Below, one piece after another: positions 26,960 through 36,278 of a stretch of 64,000 nucleotides of DNA (positions are counted from its first letter, which is position 1; every line of letters starts with the position of its first letter). The stretch covers positions 1 through 64,000 of the forward strand of contig JAYTOA010000182.1 in the NCBI GenBank assembly GCA_043748015.1, in the 5' to 3' direction. This stretch comes from JAIBBG01 sp043748015 (GTDB lineage Bacteria; Bacteroidota; Bacteroidia; Flavobacteriales_D; Sanyastnellaceae). Below the pieces are notes generated by a model that saw only the letters and a program-made list of their open reading frames with translations, was not told the DNA's origin and ran no database searches. A program made the translations under genes and the position numbers.

Positions 26960-27616
26960 TTACCAGCTCGCGATTACCGTCTCGTTGCCTTTGGTAATGT
27001 CCCCGATTTTCGTAATCACTTTACTGTTTGTAGGTAAAAAAATATCTACACGACTTCCAAACTTGATGAATCCGAACTGATCGTTGCGATTCACCTTGTC
27101 GCCGGGTTTTATATAGTAAACAATGCGACGTGCAACAGCTCCCGCAATTTGACGAAACAAAACCTCCTTTCCATTTGGATGCTCAACGACGATCGTTGTT
27201 CTCTCGTTTTCGGTGCTGCTTTTAGGATGCCATGCCACGAGATATAGACCTTTGTGATACTTGGCATATTTTACAACACCTTCACACGGCACCCAGTTGG
27301 CATGCACATTTAGCGGCGACATGAATATTGAAATTTGCTTTCTCTTGCCTTTGAAATATTCCTGCTCTTCAACGTCTTCTATCACCACCACTTTACCGTC
27401 ACAAGGCGCTACCAACTCATTCGGTGCTGATTGATTTGATCTTGAAGGGAGTCTGAAAAATTGCACTATCAGATAGAAAAAAACCGCAGTCGCTGATGTG
27501 AACAACCAAAACCAGATGGTGCAACATCCGAATAAATACGACCACAACCATACGAGTGAACTGCATAGAACAACTGCTCCTGCAATGATTTTGTAGCCTT
27601 CTTTGTGAATGGTCAT
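26960..27616 (-). CDS. psd: Phosphatidylserine decarboxylase (short form)
   Basis: 218 aa. Makes phosphatidylethanolamine from phosphatidylserine at the inner membrane. The N-terminus has two membrane helices (about 10-50). Conserved PCDGKV is near 89 and the self-cleavage site Gly-Ser in FIKFGSRVDIFLP near residue 187; cleavage there creates the pyruvoyl cofactor and alpha subunit. This is the compact archaeal/Bacteroidota type. Its start overlaps the cdsA stop by 4 bp (ATGA), so the two phospholipid genes are translationally coupled. Confidence 0.94.
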   Translation of the reverse strand: MTIHKEGYKIIAGAVVLCSSLVWLWSYLFGCCTIWFWLFTSATAVFFYLIVQFFRLPSRSNQSAPNELVAPCDGKVVVIEDVEEQEYFKGKRKQISIFMSPLNVHANWVPCEGVVKYAKYHKGLYLVAWHPKSSTENERTTIVVEHPNGKEVLFRQIAGAVARRIVYYIKPGDKVNRNDQFGFIKFGSRVDIFLPTNSKVITKIGDITKGNETVIASW

Positions 27617-28431
27617 AATGTGTAAATAATTTTAAAATAAAAAATCAGTACCGGTAGCGTGAGAAATAATCCATCAAACCTATCGAGAACGCCACCATGT
27701 CCGGGAATAAGATTGCCACTGTCCTTCACGCCAAAAATGCGTTTCAGATGCGACTCAAATAGGTCGCCGAGATTTCCGAATATCGCAACGATTAATGTCA
27801 TGATAAGCCAATCATTCAATGAAAGCATCACGAAGTAGTTGGACAAAATATAACTAATCACGAATGCAAGCGCAATTCCACCGTACAATCCTTCCCATGT
27901 TTTATTCGGGGAAACCGACCCATACAATTTTCTTTTACCCAAAAATTTTCCGACAAAATATGCACCTGTGTCATTCGCCCAGAGGATGAGAAAAAACCCA
28001 AGAACAATTTCGAACTCAAATTGTCCATTAACAACTGGCAGATAGTTGATCAACCCAAAAGGAATGATCACGTAAACCCATCCAAAAATTGTGACTGCAA
28101 CATTCGACAACGCACTCTTATCAAGCTGTATTAATTCCAAACAGAAAAACATTGGAACCAAGAGAGAGAGAACCCAAAGCCATTTCTTATCAATGCTGTC
28201 TGTAGCACTTAAGAACATTAATAAATAGGTGAGCACACCAATGAGCATTCCTACAAACCATCTGGGAGCATTTGATTTCTTATGTTGTAGTAATTCGTAG
28301 ATTTCATACAGGCCAATCGCAGCAAAAATGAGAAACAGCAATCCTAGCGTCAATGGTCCGAACATAGCTGAACCAATGACTGCGATTGAAAATACAATGC
28401 CTGCTAAGGCGCGTACGACTAAATTGTTCAA
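27613..28431 (-). CDS. cdsA: Phosphatidate cytidylyltransferase
   Basis: 272 aa integral inner-membrane enzyme making CDP-diacylglycerol from CTP and phosphatidic acid. Seven or eight hydrophobic helices are followed by the C-terminal signature SHLKRIFGVKDSGNLIPGHGG, with the KD and GHGG residues intact. It precedes psd with a 4-bp overlap and lies downstream of ftsH, but a terminator and 309 bp separate it from ftsH. Confidence 0.95.
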   Translation of the reverse strand: MNNLVVRALAGIVFSIAVIGSAMFGPLTLGLLFLIFAAIGLYEIYELLQHKKSNAPRWFVGMLIGVLTYLLMFLSATDSIDKKWLWVLSLLVPMFFCLELIQLDKSALSNVAVTIFGWVYVIIPFGLINYLPVVNGQFEFEIVLGFFLILWANDTGAYFVGKFLGKRKLYGSVSPNKTWEGLYGGIALAFVISYILSNYFVMLSLNDWLIMTLIVAIFGNLGDLFESHLKRIFGVKDSGNLIPGHGGVLDRFDGLFLTLPVLIFYFKIIYTL

Positions 28432-28450
28432 TGTAGAAAAATTGCGGAGG

Positions 28451-28458
28451 CAAACTTA
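28451..28458 (-). promoter_or_regulatory. Possible -7 element (TAAGTTTG) for cdsA-psd
   Basis: On the minus strand TAAGTTTG matches the Bacteroidota -7 consensus TAnnTTTG, about 20 nt before the cdsA start. I see no TTTG at the usual upstream distance, so the call is weak. Confidence 0.35.
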
Positions 28459-28683
28459 AGGGAAGATGCGGCAATCATGACTTCAATGCTATTCGAGAAA
28501 CTCAGCGCAATGTTTCCCTGATGATGACCACAGACTCAACCCTAAAAAAGGCAGGCGCACATTGCATTTGATTTTTTATTTATCGGAGCTGACGAATTGT
28601 AACTTTTTTACAGCAACGTTTGCGGGATTCTCAAATCCAGGGCATAAAAAAATTCATCATAGCACAGAATTGGGATGGAAAGA

Positions 28684-28711
28684 AAAAAGGCCTTCCACCA
28701 TGGAAAGCCTT
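28684..28711 (-). terminator. Intrinsic terminator after ftsH
   Basis: Minus strand: 11-bp stem AAGGCTTTCCA / TGGAAGGCCTT with one T-G pair, 3-nt loop, followed by TTTT. It lies about 30 nt after the ftsH stop. Confidence 0.85.
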
Positions 28712-28740
28712 TTCAAATTCAATTCTTTAAATTCAATTTC

Positions 28741-30753
28741 TTACAATCCGATATTCGGAAGTGATGACGGAGTTTCCTTCACGTCAGGTGCAATGGTCGG
28801 AATGGCCTTTGGCGAAGTAGTTGGCGTCAACTCGTGAATATGTCTATCGGCCCACTTTCTTGGCCCTAAGATTTCTTCAAGATCATCTTTGAAAATAACC
28901 TCTTTGTCAAGTAGCTTCCTGGCCAACTGATCCAACTGCTCTTTGTGTCCAGACAACAAATCTTTAGCCTTTATATAAGCCAATTCAATAATCTTACTTA
29001 CCTCTTCATCAATAACTCTGGCGGTTTCTTCGCTATAAGGTTTGGTGAATTGAGATTCGCCACTGCTGTCATAATAGCTGCGATTACCGATTTTTTTATT
29101 CAATCCATAAACAGAAACCATTGCATAAGCCTGCTTGGTTACTTTCTCGAGATCACTCAAAGCGCCGGTCGAAATTCTACCGAAAGCAACTTCTTCAGCA
29201 GCTCTTCCACCAAGTGCGGCGCACATCTCGTCGAAGATTTGTTCTGTTGTAGTGATTTGCCTTTCTTCGGGTAAATACCAAGCTGCACCTAATGATCTGC
29301 CGCGAGGAACGATCGTCACTTTCACCAGAGGCGAAGCGTGTTCCAACAGCCAGCTGATGATGGCGTGACCACTTTCGTGGTATGCAATGGTGGATTTTTC
29401 TTCGGGAGTGATCAGTTTATTTTTCTTCTCAAGTCCACCGATAATTCTATCGACAGCATCAAGAAAATCTTGTTTACCTACAGTCAGTCCACCTTTTCTT
29501 GCAGCGATCAATGCTGCTTCGTTACAAATGTTTGCGATATCCGCTCCACTGAATCCGGGAGTCTGGCGCGCAAGAAATTCTACATCTACTGATTGATCGA
29601 ATTTCACATTTTTCAAGTGAACATGGAATATCTGAACACGCTCATTGAGGTCGGGCATGTCCACATAGATCTGACGATCAAAACGACCGGCGCGCAATAG
29701 CGCTTTATCGAGAATATCCGCTCTATTGGTAGCAGCAAGAATGATAATTCCGCTGTTGGTCGCGAAACCATCCATTTCAGTAAGAAGTTGGTTCAGCGTA
29801 TTTTCTCTTTCGTCATTGCTTCCGAAATTGATACTCTTGCTTCTTGCTCTACCGATTGCATCAATCTCATCGATGAAAATGATGGAAGGTGCTTTTTCTT
29901 TTGCTTGTCGGAAAAGGTCACGGACACGGCTTGCACCGACACCGACGAACATTTCTACGAAATCAGAACCACTGAGTGAAAAGAATGGCACTTGCGCTTC
30001 ACCTGCAACTGCTTTGGCTAGTAAGGTTTTTCCTGTACCCGGAGGACCAACGAGCAGAGCACCCTTTGGAATTTTCGCCCCAAGTTCTGTATATTTTTTC
30101 GGGTTTTTCAGGAATTCCACAATCTCTTGCACCTCTTGCTTAGCACCTTCGAGACCTGCTACGTCATTGAAAGTTACCAACGTTCCTTTTCCTTTATCGA
30201 AGAGTTGTGCTTTTGATTTTCCGATGCTGAAAATTTGCCCACCAGGACCAGATGGACCACCAAGTCGACGCATAATTAGTACCCAGACACCGATGATCAA
30301 TCCAAAACCGACGATCCAGAATAAAAGATTCTGACCGAATTCATTCACAGGTTTAAACTCCACCGCGAATCTGTTTTGATCACCGAGTTCTTCAATCTCA
30401 TCAATCTTGTTTTCACTTGGCGGAATATTGAACCAAAAGTCGCTGGAGCGATTAAAACCTGTTACGATTGGCTGGTTGCCCAACTTACTCGCAAGTGCTG
30501 AACGCCCAATGGAATCAAGGTAAACTCTGGCAACGACGCCATTGTATTCAACCTTGCTGAGGTATCCACTCTCCGCATATGATTTAAACTCACGATAGTC
30601 TATTTGTTTTCCATCGTTACCACTACTGAACACCATCATACCAATAAGTACCATGGCAATCAAAATATAAATCCAATAAAAGTTCATGGACTTTTTATCA
30701 ACTTCACCCGGAGGCATTCCCTTCTTTCTCGGGTCTTTTTGCTCTTCTGACAT
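28741..30753 (-). CDS. ftsH: ATP-dependent zinc metalloprotease FtsH
   Basis: 670 aa membrane-anchored hexameric AAA+ protease for quality control of membrane and regulatory proteins. Two N-terminal transmembrane helices (about 25-43 and 122-142) flank the periplasmic domain. Walker A is GPPGTGKT, Walker [12 protein letters not shown], the second region of homology [21 protein letters not shown], and the zinc motif HESGH near residue 465. The C-terminus ends in a Pro/Thr/Ser-rich tail. It lies 32 bp after rsfS on the same strand, a pairing common in Bacteroidota. Confidence 0.97.
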   Translation of the reverse strand: MSEEQKDPRKKGMPPGEVDKKSMNFYWIYILIAMVLIGMMVFSSGNDGKQIDYREFKSYAESGYLSKVEYNGVVARVYLDSIGRSALASKLGNQPIVTGFNRSSDFWFNIPPSENKIDEIEELGDQNRFAVEFKPVNEFGQNLLFWIVGFGLIIGVWVLIMRRLGGPSGPGGQIFSIGKSKAQLFDKGKGTLVTFNDVAGLEGAKQEVQEIVEFLKNPKKYTELGAKIPKGALLVGPPGTGKTLLAKAVAGEAQVPFFSLSGSDFVEMFVGVGASRVRDLFRQAKEKAPSIIFIDEIDAIGRARSKSINFGSNDERENTLNQLLTEMDGFATNSGIIILAATNRADILDKALLRAGRFDRQIYVDMPDLNERVQIFHVHLKNVKFDQSVDVEFLARQTPGFSGADIANICNEAALIAARKGGLTVGKQDFLDAVDRIIGGLEKKNKLITPEEKSTIAYHESGHAIISWLLEHASPLVKVTIVPRGRSLGAAWYLPEERQITTTEQIFDEMCAALGGRAAEEVAFGRISTGALSDLEKVTKQAYAMVSVYGLNKKIGNRSYYDSSGESQFTKPYSEETARVIDEEVSKIIELAYIKAKDLLSGHKEQLDQLARKLLDKEVIFKDDLEEILGPRKWADRHIHELTPTTSPKAIPTIAPDVKETPSSLPNIGL

Positions 30754-30784
30754 TATATTCTTCTTCTGTTTATTTTTCTATTAT

Positions 30785-31210
30785 TTAATCAACTCTTTTC
30801 ATTGCGGCGTCTGCCCATAAATCTTCTAGGGCATAAAAATCGCGGGCTTCCTTATCAAAAATGTGAACGACAATATCCACATAATCCAACAACACCCATT
30901 TCGCATTTTGAATTCCCTCCACGTGCCATGGCTGATCACCACAACTTTTCGCAGTTTCCTTTTCTACCGATTGTGCAATGGCTTTTACCTGCGTATTACT
31001 TGATCCATGACAGATTACGAAATAATCTGCCATTGTGTGATGAATAGTTCGCAGATCCAAAATCGTAATGTCGTTCGCTTTCACATCCTGCATTCCAACG
31101 ATAACGGATTCGAGTAAATCAGGTGTGGCACCAACAGGGTTCTTCTTCAATGAGATATTTTCTTTGTTTACAATGTTCGCAAATGTAGTAGCGCTCGACG
31201 CTGCAACCAT
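30785..31210 (-). CDS. rsfS: Ribosome silencing factor RsfS
   Basis: 141 aa. Binds uL14 on the 50S subunit and blocks 30S joining when nutrients are scarce. Typical features are ITILDLRTIHHTMADYFVICHG, STQVKAIAQSVEKE, and WVLLDYVDIVVHIFDKEARDFYALEDLW. The N-terminus is about 25 residues longer than the shortest family members, so the start could be internal. Operon with ftsH downstream; divergent from birA. Confidence 0.94.
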   Translation of the reverse strand: MVAASSATTFANIVNKENISLKKNPVGATPDLLESVIVGMQDVKANDITILDLRTIHHTMADYFVICHGSSNTQVKAIAQSVEKETAKSCGDQPWHVEGIQNAKWVLLDYVDIVVHIFDKEARDFYALEDLWADAAMKRVD

Positions 31211-31260
31211 ACCAACTGTGGAATAATATTATATGATCTTCAATAATTGTCGATCATAAT

Positions 31261-31293
31261 CTACTTCCTTTGTACCTGAACTACTTCCTTTGT
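31261..31293 (+). repeat. Tandem 13-bp repeat directly upstream of birA
   Basis: CTACTTCCTTTGT occurs at 31261-31273 and 31281-31293, a 20-bp period, with the birA ATG four bases later at 31297. The second copy has a TTCCTTTG resembling a -7 element. It may be a repeated promoter or operator. Confidence 0.4.
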
Positions 31294-31296
31294 TTT

Positions 31297-32037
31297 ATGC
31301 TATTCAACGAAAGAGCCATTATCAGATTGGAGACGGTTGACTCAACCAACAACTATGCTGCCAATCTGGTTAGGCTGTCACTTCCGCCTGAAGGCACTGT
31401 CATTACGGCACAAGAGCAGACTTTCGGCAAGGGTCAAAGAAATTCAGATTGGGAAAGTCTATCCGGTGAAAATCTGCTATGCAGTGTTGTTCTTTACCCT
31501 AAGTTTCTCAGAGCAGAAAATCAATTCACACTCAGTCAAACCATTGCCGTTGCCTTGCGTGAGATTTTCGAACACGAAATGGAAACGGAAGCTTTCATCA
31601 AATGGCCGAATGACATCATTGTAAACGATAAAAAAATCGCAGGAATCCTTATTGAAAATACACTGTCAAATCAACGGTTGTCAAGTTCAATAATTGGCAT
31701 CGGCATCAATGTAAACCAAACTTCGTTCGACACGTTGAAGGCTACTTCAATGAAGCGTGTCACCGGCAAGTTTCATGATGTTGAAGCATTACTATTATTT
31801 CTGATTCATTCGATTGAAAAGTATTATTTCAAACTACAAACCGTTGGATCTACCGAAATCACGCAGATGTACAACGAACACCTTTACAAGCTAAACCGGT
31901 TATCTGATTTTGTCTTCGAAAACCGACAAATCAAAGCAACTATCACGGGCGTAGATATTTCCGGTAAGCTAAAACTTAAAAATGAAGACGGTCAACAGTT
32001 CTCATGCGACCTCAAAGAAATTTCAATGATTCTTTGA
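31297..32037 (+). CDS. birA: Biotin--[acetyl-CoA-carboxylase] ligase, catalytic domain only
   Basis: 246 aa from the ATG at 31297 (a TTG at 31270 is open but non-homologous). Activates biotin as biotinyl-AMP and attaches it to biotin carboxyl carrier protein. It has the substrate residues VDSTNNYA, the biotin-binding loop GKGQRNSDWES, the KWPNDI lysine motif and IIGIGINVNQ, followed by a short C-terminal SH3-like domain. No N-terminal DNA-binding domain is present, so it is the monofunctional class and not a biotin repressor. Confidence 0.94.
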   Translation: MLFNERAIIRLETVDSTNNYAANLVRLSLPPEGTVITAQEQTFGKGQRNSDWESLSGENLLCSVVLYPKFLRAENQFTLSQTIAVALREIFEHEMETEAFIKWPNDIIVNDKKIAGILIENTLSNQRLSSSIIGIGINVNQTSFDTLKATSMKRVTGKFHDVEALLLFLIHSIEKYYFKLQTVGSTEITQMYNEHLYKLNRLSDFVFENRQIKATITGVDISGKLKLKNEDGQQFSCDLKEISMIL

Positions 32038-32055
32038 AAAATATTTCCCTTAATT

Positions 32056-32069
32056 TTATGCGCGCATAA
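32056..32069. promoter_or_regulatory. 14-bp perfect palindrome, candidate MarR operator
   Basis: TTATGCGCGCATAA is a perfect palindrome 57 bp before the marR start and 19 bp after the birA stop. Length, position and symmetry fit an autoregulatory MarR-family site. I did not find a second copy in front of the acyl-CoA dehydrogenase gene. Confidence 0.5.
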
Positions 32070-32125
32070 CAAATTTTGCACTTCATTCGTAGCATAAACA
32101 TTTTTTGGACATACGAAAAGATTAC

Positions 32126-32569
32126 ATGAAGCCGGACGAAACAATTGATTTTCACATACGCTGGGCTTGGGCTAAAATTTCTAAAGCATACAATGCCGAA
32201 GCAGCTAAGAATGGAGGGACTATGGCCATTGGATATGCTTTACTCAACATCGACAAAGAAGGCACGCCTAGCACCAAATTAGGTCCAAAGATGGGAATGG
32301 AACCTACCAGTCTTTCCCGCATTCTTAAGAGTATGGAAGATCTCAAACTCATCAAACGCATTCCTGATAAGAACGATAAACGTGTGGTGAATGTATTGCT
32401 GACCAACAAAGGAAACGACATGCGCACTGCCTCTAAAGAAGCAGTTATTAAATTCAATAGTGCGATCGCTGAAAGCATTCCGCCGGACAAGTTGAACACA
32501 TGTCTTGAAGTATTGAAACAAATCAATTTTATACTGGAAAACAAAGTATTTGAATCTGAAACCCTATAA
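32126..32569 (+). CDS. MarR-family transcriptional regulator
   Basis: 147 aa from the ATG at 32126 (a TTG at 32105 is open). A winged-helix dimer: helices 1-2 HIRWAWAKISKAYNAEAA, recognition helix region MGMEPTSLSRILKSMEDLKL, wing IPDKNDKRVVNVLLTNKG. It is the first gene of a run with fadN-type dehydrogenase/hydratase, thiolase and acyl-CoA dehydrogenase (24 bp to the next start), so it very likely controls beta-oxidation, probably responding to an acyl-CoA. The palindrome at 32056 is a candidate binding site. Confidence 0.9.
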   Translation: MKPDETIDFHIRWAWAKISKAYNAEAAKNGGTMAIGYALLNIDKEGTPSTKLGPKMGMEPTSLSRILKSMEDLKLIKRIPDKNDKRVVNVLLTNKGNDMRTASKEAVIKFNSAIAESIPPDKLNTCLEVLKQINFILENKVFESETL

Positions 32570-32593
32570 CCGCAACGGGAAATTATTATTGAA

Positions 32594-34999
32594 ATGAAAA
32601 GAACCATTAAAAAAGCAGCTGTCATTGGAAGTGGTGTCATGGGCTCAAGAATAGCCTGCCATTTTGCCAACATCGGACTTGACGTTGTGCTTCTCGACAT
32701 CGTTCCTAGTGAATTGAACGAAAAAGAAAAAGCCTCAGGAAAAAAACTGGAAGACAAAGTAGTTCGCAACAGAATTGTAAACGAAGCTTTGGACGCGGCT
32801 CTAAAGTCGAATCCATCGCCGATCTATAAAAAATCCTTTGCTTCGAAAATCACAACCGGCAATCTGGATGATGATCTTTCGAAACTTAAAGATTGCGATT
32901 GGATTATCGAAGCAGTTACTGAAAGACTCGACATCAAAAAATCAGTTTACACAAAAATAGAGGCCAATAGAAAACCGGGAAGTTTGATCACTTCAAACAC
33001 ATCGGGTATTCCAATTGGTATGCTGATAGATGGACGAAGTGCTGATTTCAGAGAACATTTTTGTGGCACTCACTTTTTCAATCCACCTCGTTATCTCAAA
33101 TTGCTGGAAATAATTCCATCACCCGAAACGTCGAAAGAAGTGCTTGACTTCTTTGCCGACTACGGTCAGAGATATTTGGGTAAAGTTGTTGTTCACTGCA
33201 AAGACACTCCGGCATTCATTGCAAATCGCGTGGGTGTATATAGTATACAAGCATTGTTTCATCTTGTAAAAGAGATGGATCTTTCAGTTGAAGAAGTGGA
33301 CAAACTCACCGGACCGGTTCTTGGAAGACCAAAAAGCGCTACGTTTCGAACTTGTGATGTTGTCGGACTCGACACACTTGTGCATGTGGCCAATGGCGTC
33401 AAAGACAATTGTCCAAAAGATGAATCTGCTGAAACATTTGCCATTCCTGATTACGTACAGAAAATGGTCGAGAACAAATGGATTGGCGATAAGACTAGAC
33501 AAGGCTTTTATAAGAAAACAAAAAACGAAAAAGGTGAAACGGAAATCCTTTCACTCAATCTTAAGACGCTGGAATATGGTCAACAGAAGAAGGCAAAATT
33601 TGCAACGCTGGAAGCGACAAAGCCTATCGATGATCTACACAAACGCATTCCTGTTTTATACAACGGAAGCGACAAAGCAGGGGAATTTTACAAGAAATCA
33701 TTCAGCGGATTGTTCGCATATGTGAGCAATCGCATTCCTGAAATCAGTGACAATATTTATAGCATTGATGAAGCCATGAAAGCCGGATTCGGTTGGCAGT
33801 TAGGACCATTCGAAACTTGGGACCTTGTAGGCATTGCCAATGGTGTCAAAGATGCCGAAGCCAATGGAAAAAAAGCGGCATCATGGATTGGTGAAATGAT
33901 TGCTGCCGGCCACACGTCATTCTATAAAATTGAAGACGGAAAGAAAAAATATTACGATCCTTCATCAAAATCATATTTAACAGTTCCTGCTCCTGCCAAG
34001 CAAATCGTTTTGTCTCAACTTCCTGATAGCGCAACTGTTTGGAAGAACGCTGTTACAACAATTCGTCATCTCGGTGATGGTATTTTGTGTTGCAGCTGGA
34101 ACACAAAAATGAATACCATCGGAGGTGAAGTCATCGAAGGTTTGAATAAAGCCATTGATCTCGCCGAAAAAGAATACCGCGGACTTGTGCTATACAACGA
34201 CGGTGAAAATTTCTCAGCAGGTGCCAACGTCGGAATGATATTCATGTTTGCCGCAGAACAGGATTATGACGAACTCGACATGGCCATTCGAATGTTTCAA
34301 AATGTGGTAATGCGCATGAGACATTCAGCTATTCCTGTTGTTGGCGCGCCTCACAATCTTGCACTCGGTGGAGGATGTGAATTGAATCTTCACGTTGACA
34401 AAGTGATTGCTCATGCCGAACTTTATATGGGTCTTGTGGAATTTGGTGTTGGTGTAATTCCAGGTGGCGCGGGGACGAAAGAATTCGCAGTTCGATGCAG
34501 CGATGAATTCAACGACGGTGATATACGACTTAACACTTTCCGCAATCGATTCCTCACCATTGGACAAGCGAAAGTTTCTACCTCTGCGTACGAAGCATTT
34601 GAACTCGGCTATCTTAGAAATGGAATCGATGAAGTTGTTGTGAGTCGTGAATTACAATTGTCAAGAGCGAAAGAGGCTTGTCTTGAAATGGCGGATGCCG
34701 GTTACACTAAACCAACAATGCGCAAAGACATCACAGTTCTCGGACAAGAAGCGCTTGGTATTGTTTACATAGGAGCCAACACCATGAAGAGTGGACACTA
34801 TATCAGTGAACACGATCAGTTAATCTCTGAAAAATTAGGTTTTGTTCTTGCCGGTGGCGATCTGAGTGCTTCAACGCAAGTGAGTGAACAATACTTACTC
34901 GATCTCGAAAGAAAAACTTTCATGGAGTTGTGTCAGCAACGCAAATCTCTCGAGCGCATGCAATCTCTTATTACTACAGGTAAAATTTTAAGAAACTAA
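32594..34999 (+). CDS. fadN: 3-hydroxyacyl-CoA dehydrogenase / enoyl-CoA hydratase (FadN type)
   Basis: 801 aa bifunctional beta-oxidation enzyme. The NAD-binding dehydrogenase is N-terminal (AVIGSGVMGSRIACHFANIG at 8-27; catalytic His region EHFCGTHFFNPPR). The enoyl-CoA hydratase/crotonase domain is C-terminal (about 490-700: FSAGANVG and GGGCEL). That order, dehydrogenase before hydratase, matches B. subtilis FadN and is the reverse of E. coli FadB. It is 24 bp after marR and 4 bp before the thiolase gene. The gene name is by domain order; confidence in function is high. Confidence 0.92.
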   Translation: MKRTIKKAAVIGSGVMGSRIACHFANIGLDVVLLDIVPSELNEKEKASGKKLEDKVVRNRIVNEALDAALKSNPSPIYKKSFASKITTGNLDDDLSKLKDCDWIIEAVTERLDIKKSVYTKIEANRKPGSLITSNTSGIPIGMLIDGRSADFREHFCGTHFFNPPRYLKLLEIIPSPETSKEVLDFFADYGQRYLGKVVVHCKDTPAFIANRVGVYSIQALFHLVKEMDLSVEEVDKLTGPVLGRPKSATFRTCDVVGLDTLVHVANGVKDNCPKDESAETFAIPDYVQKMVENKWIGDKTRQGFYKKTKNEKGETEILSLNLKTLEYGQQKKAKFATLEATKPIDDLHKRIPVLYNGSDKAGEFYKKSFSGLFAYVSNRIPEISDNIYSIDEAMKAGFGWQLGPFETWDLVGIANGVKDAEANGKKAASWIGEMIAAGHTSFYKIEDGKKKYYDPSSKSYLTVPAPAKQIVLSQLPDSATVWKNAVTTIRHLGDGILCCSWNTKMNTIGGEVIEGLNKAIDLAEKEYRGLVLYNDGENFSAGANVGMIFMFAAEQDYDELDMAIRMFQNVVMRMRHSAIPVVGAPHNLALGGGCELNLHVDKVIAHAELYMGLVEFGVGVIPGGAGTKEFAVRCSDEFNDGDIRLNTFRNRFLTIGQAKVSTSAYEAFELGYLRNGIDEVVVSRELQLSRAKEACLEMADAGYTKPTMRKDITVLGQEALGIVYIGANTMKSGHYISEHDQLISEKLGFVLAGGDLSASTQVSEQYLLDLERKTFMELCQQRKSLERMQSLITTGKILRN

Positions 35000-35003
35000 T
35001 CAC

Positions 35004-36182
35004 ATGAACGCATATATCATAGCGGGTTATCGCACAGCAGTAGGAAAAGCACCACGCGGATTGTTCAGGTTTTATCGACCTGATGATCTCGGTGCGGTCG
35101 TTGTCAAAAAACTCATTTCGGATTTTCCTCAACTCGACATCAATCGCATTGATGATGTGATTGTTGGTAATGCAACACCGGAAGCCGAGCAAGGTCTGAA
35201 CATCGGAAGAATGATTTCGCTGATGGGACTGGATACGGTGAAAGTTCCGGGCATGACTGTCAATAGATATTGCTCGAGCGGACTTGAAACCATCGCCATC
35301 GCATCTGCGAAAATTCACGCCGGTATGGCAGATTGTATTATCGCAGGAGGTGTTGAAACAATGTCGCCAATTCCGTTTGGTGGATGGCGAATTGTTCCGA
35401 ATTCAACAGTCGCAAAGAACAATCCAGACTGGTATTGGGGAATGGGACTTACCGCTGAGGCTGTCGCCAATGATTATAAAGTTTCTCGTGAAGACCAGGA
35501 TATTTTCTCCTATCACTCACATCAAAAAGCGATTGGTGCAATTGAAAAGGGCTTGTGGAAAGATGAAATCGTTCCTGTGGAAGTGAAAGAAATTTTTCTT
35601 GACGCGAAAGAAAAACGTCAAGAAAGAAAATATATAGTGGATACCGATGAAGGCGCAAGAAGAGATACTTCAGTTGAATTACTGGCAAAACTGCGCCCCG
35701 TGTTCGATGCACGAGGTAGTGTTACCGCAGGTAATTCTTCGCAAACATCTGATGGTGCCGCATTCGTGATGGTGGTGTCGGAAAGAATGTTGAAAGAACT
35801 CAACGTGAAACCTATCGCTCAACTGAAGAGCTACCACGTTGCAGCGCTGGAGCCACGCATCATGGGTGTGGGTCCAATCTATGCAGTTCCGGGCGCGTTG
35901 CTGCGTGCCGGTTTGAAAAAAGAAGATATCGATTTGTATGAATTGAATGAGGCTTTCGCATCGCAATCGCTCGCTGTCATCCGCGAACTCGGACTTAATC
36001 CGGATATCGTCAATGTGAATGGAGGAGCAATTGCGCTTGGCCATCCACTTGGGTGCACAGGCGCAAAATTGTCGGTTCAACTCTTCAATGAAATGAGAAG
36101 AAGAAAAAGTAAGTACGGTGTTGTAACCATGTGTGTGGGCACCGGACAAGGCGCAGCCGGAGTTTATGAATTACTCAATTGA
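35004..36182 (+). CDS. fadA: Acetyl-CoA C-acyltransferase (3-ketoacyl-CoA thiolase)
   Basis: 392 aa. Cleaves 3-ketoacyl-CoA with CoA to release acetyl-CoA. The nucleophile Cys90 is in VNRYCSSGLETIAIA, the His in GHPLGCTGAK, and the second Cys in MCVGTGQGAAG near the C-terminus, so the active site is complete. Located 4 bp after the dehydrogenase/hydratase gene in the same operon. Confidence 0.95.
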   Translation: MNAYIIAGYRTAVGKAPRGLFRFYRPDDLGAVVVKKLISDFPQLDINRIDDVIVGNATPEAEQGLNIGRMISLMGLDTVKVPGMTVNRYCSSGLETIAIASAKIHAGMADCIIAGGVETMSPIPFGGWRIVPNSTVAKNNPDWYWGMGLTAEAVANDYKVSREDQDIFSYHSHQKAIGAIEKGLWKDEIVPVEVKEIFLDAKEKRQERKYIVDTDEGARRDTSVELLAKLRPVFDARGSVTAGNSSQTSDGAAFVMVVSERMLKELNVKPIAQLKSYHVAALEPRIMGVGPIYAVPGALLRAGLKKEDIDLYELNEAFASQSLAVIRELGLNPDIVNVNGGAIALGHPLGCTGAKLSVQLFNEMRRRKSKYGVVTMCVGTGQGAAGVYELLN

Positions 36183-36278
36183 TAAAATCTTCGAACAATA
36201 AATAACCGCTATCGTAGGTGAAATTTGATGCCTAGAGCCTAAAAATATTAAACCCACATAAATTTAAAAATCGACACC

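Larger units (their letters stand above)
28432..28740. other. Intergenic region between cdsA and ftsH
   Basis: 309 bp. It holds the ftsH terminator (28684-28711) and a promoter-like TAAGTTTG on the minus strand (28451-28458) ahead of cdsA. The middle has no ORF or recognisable RNA. Confidence 0.6.

Noticed and set aside
29726..30334. 202-codon open frame opposite ftsH
   Set aside because: It lies wholly antisense to the well-supported ftsH and has composition dictated by that gene; no domain or start signal.
32152..32769. 205-codon open frame antisense to marR and the fadN start
   Set aside because: Both sense genes have strong family motifs; the antisense frame has no recognisable feature.
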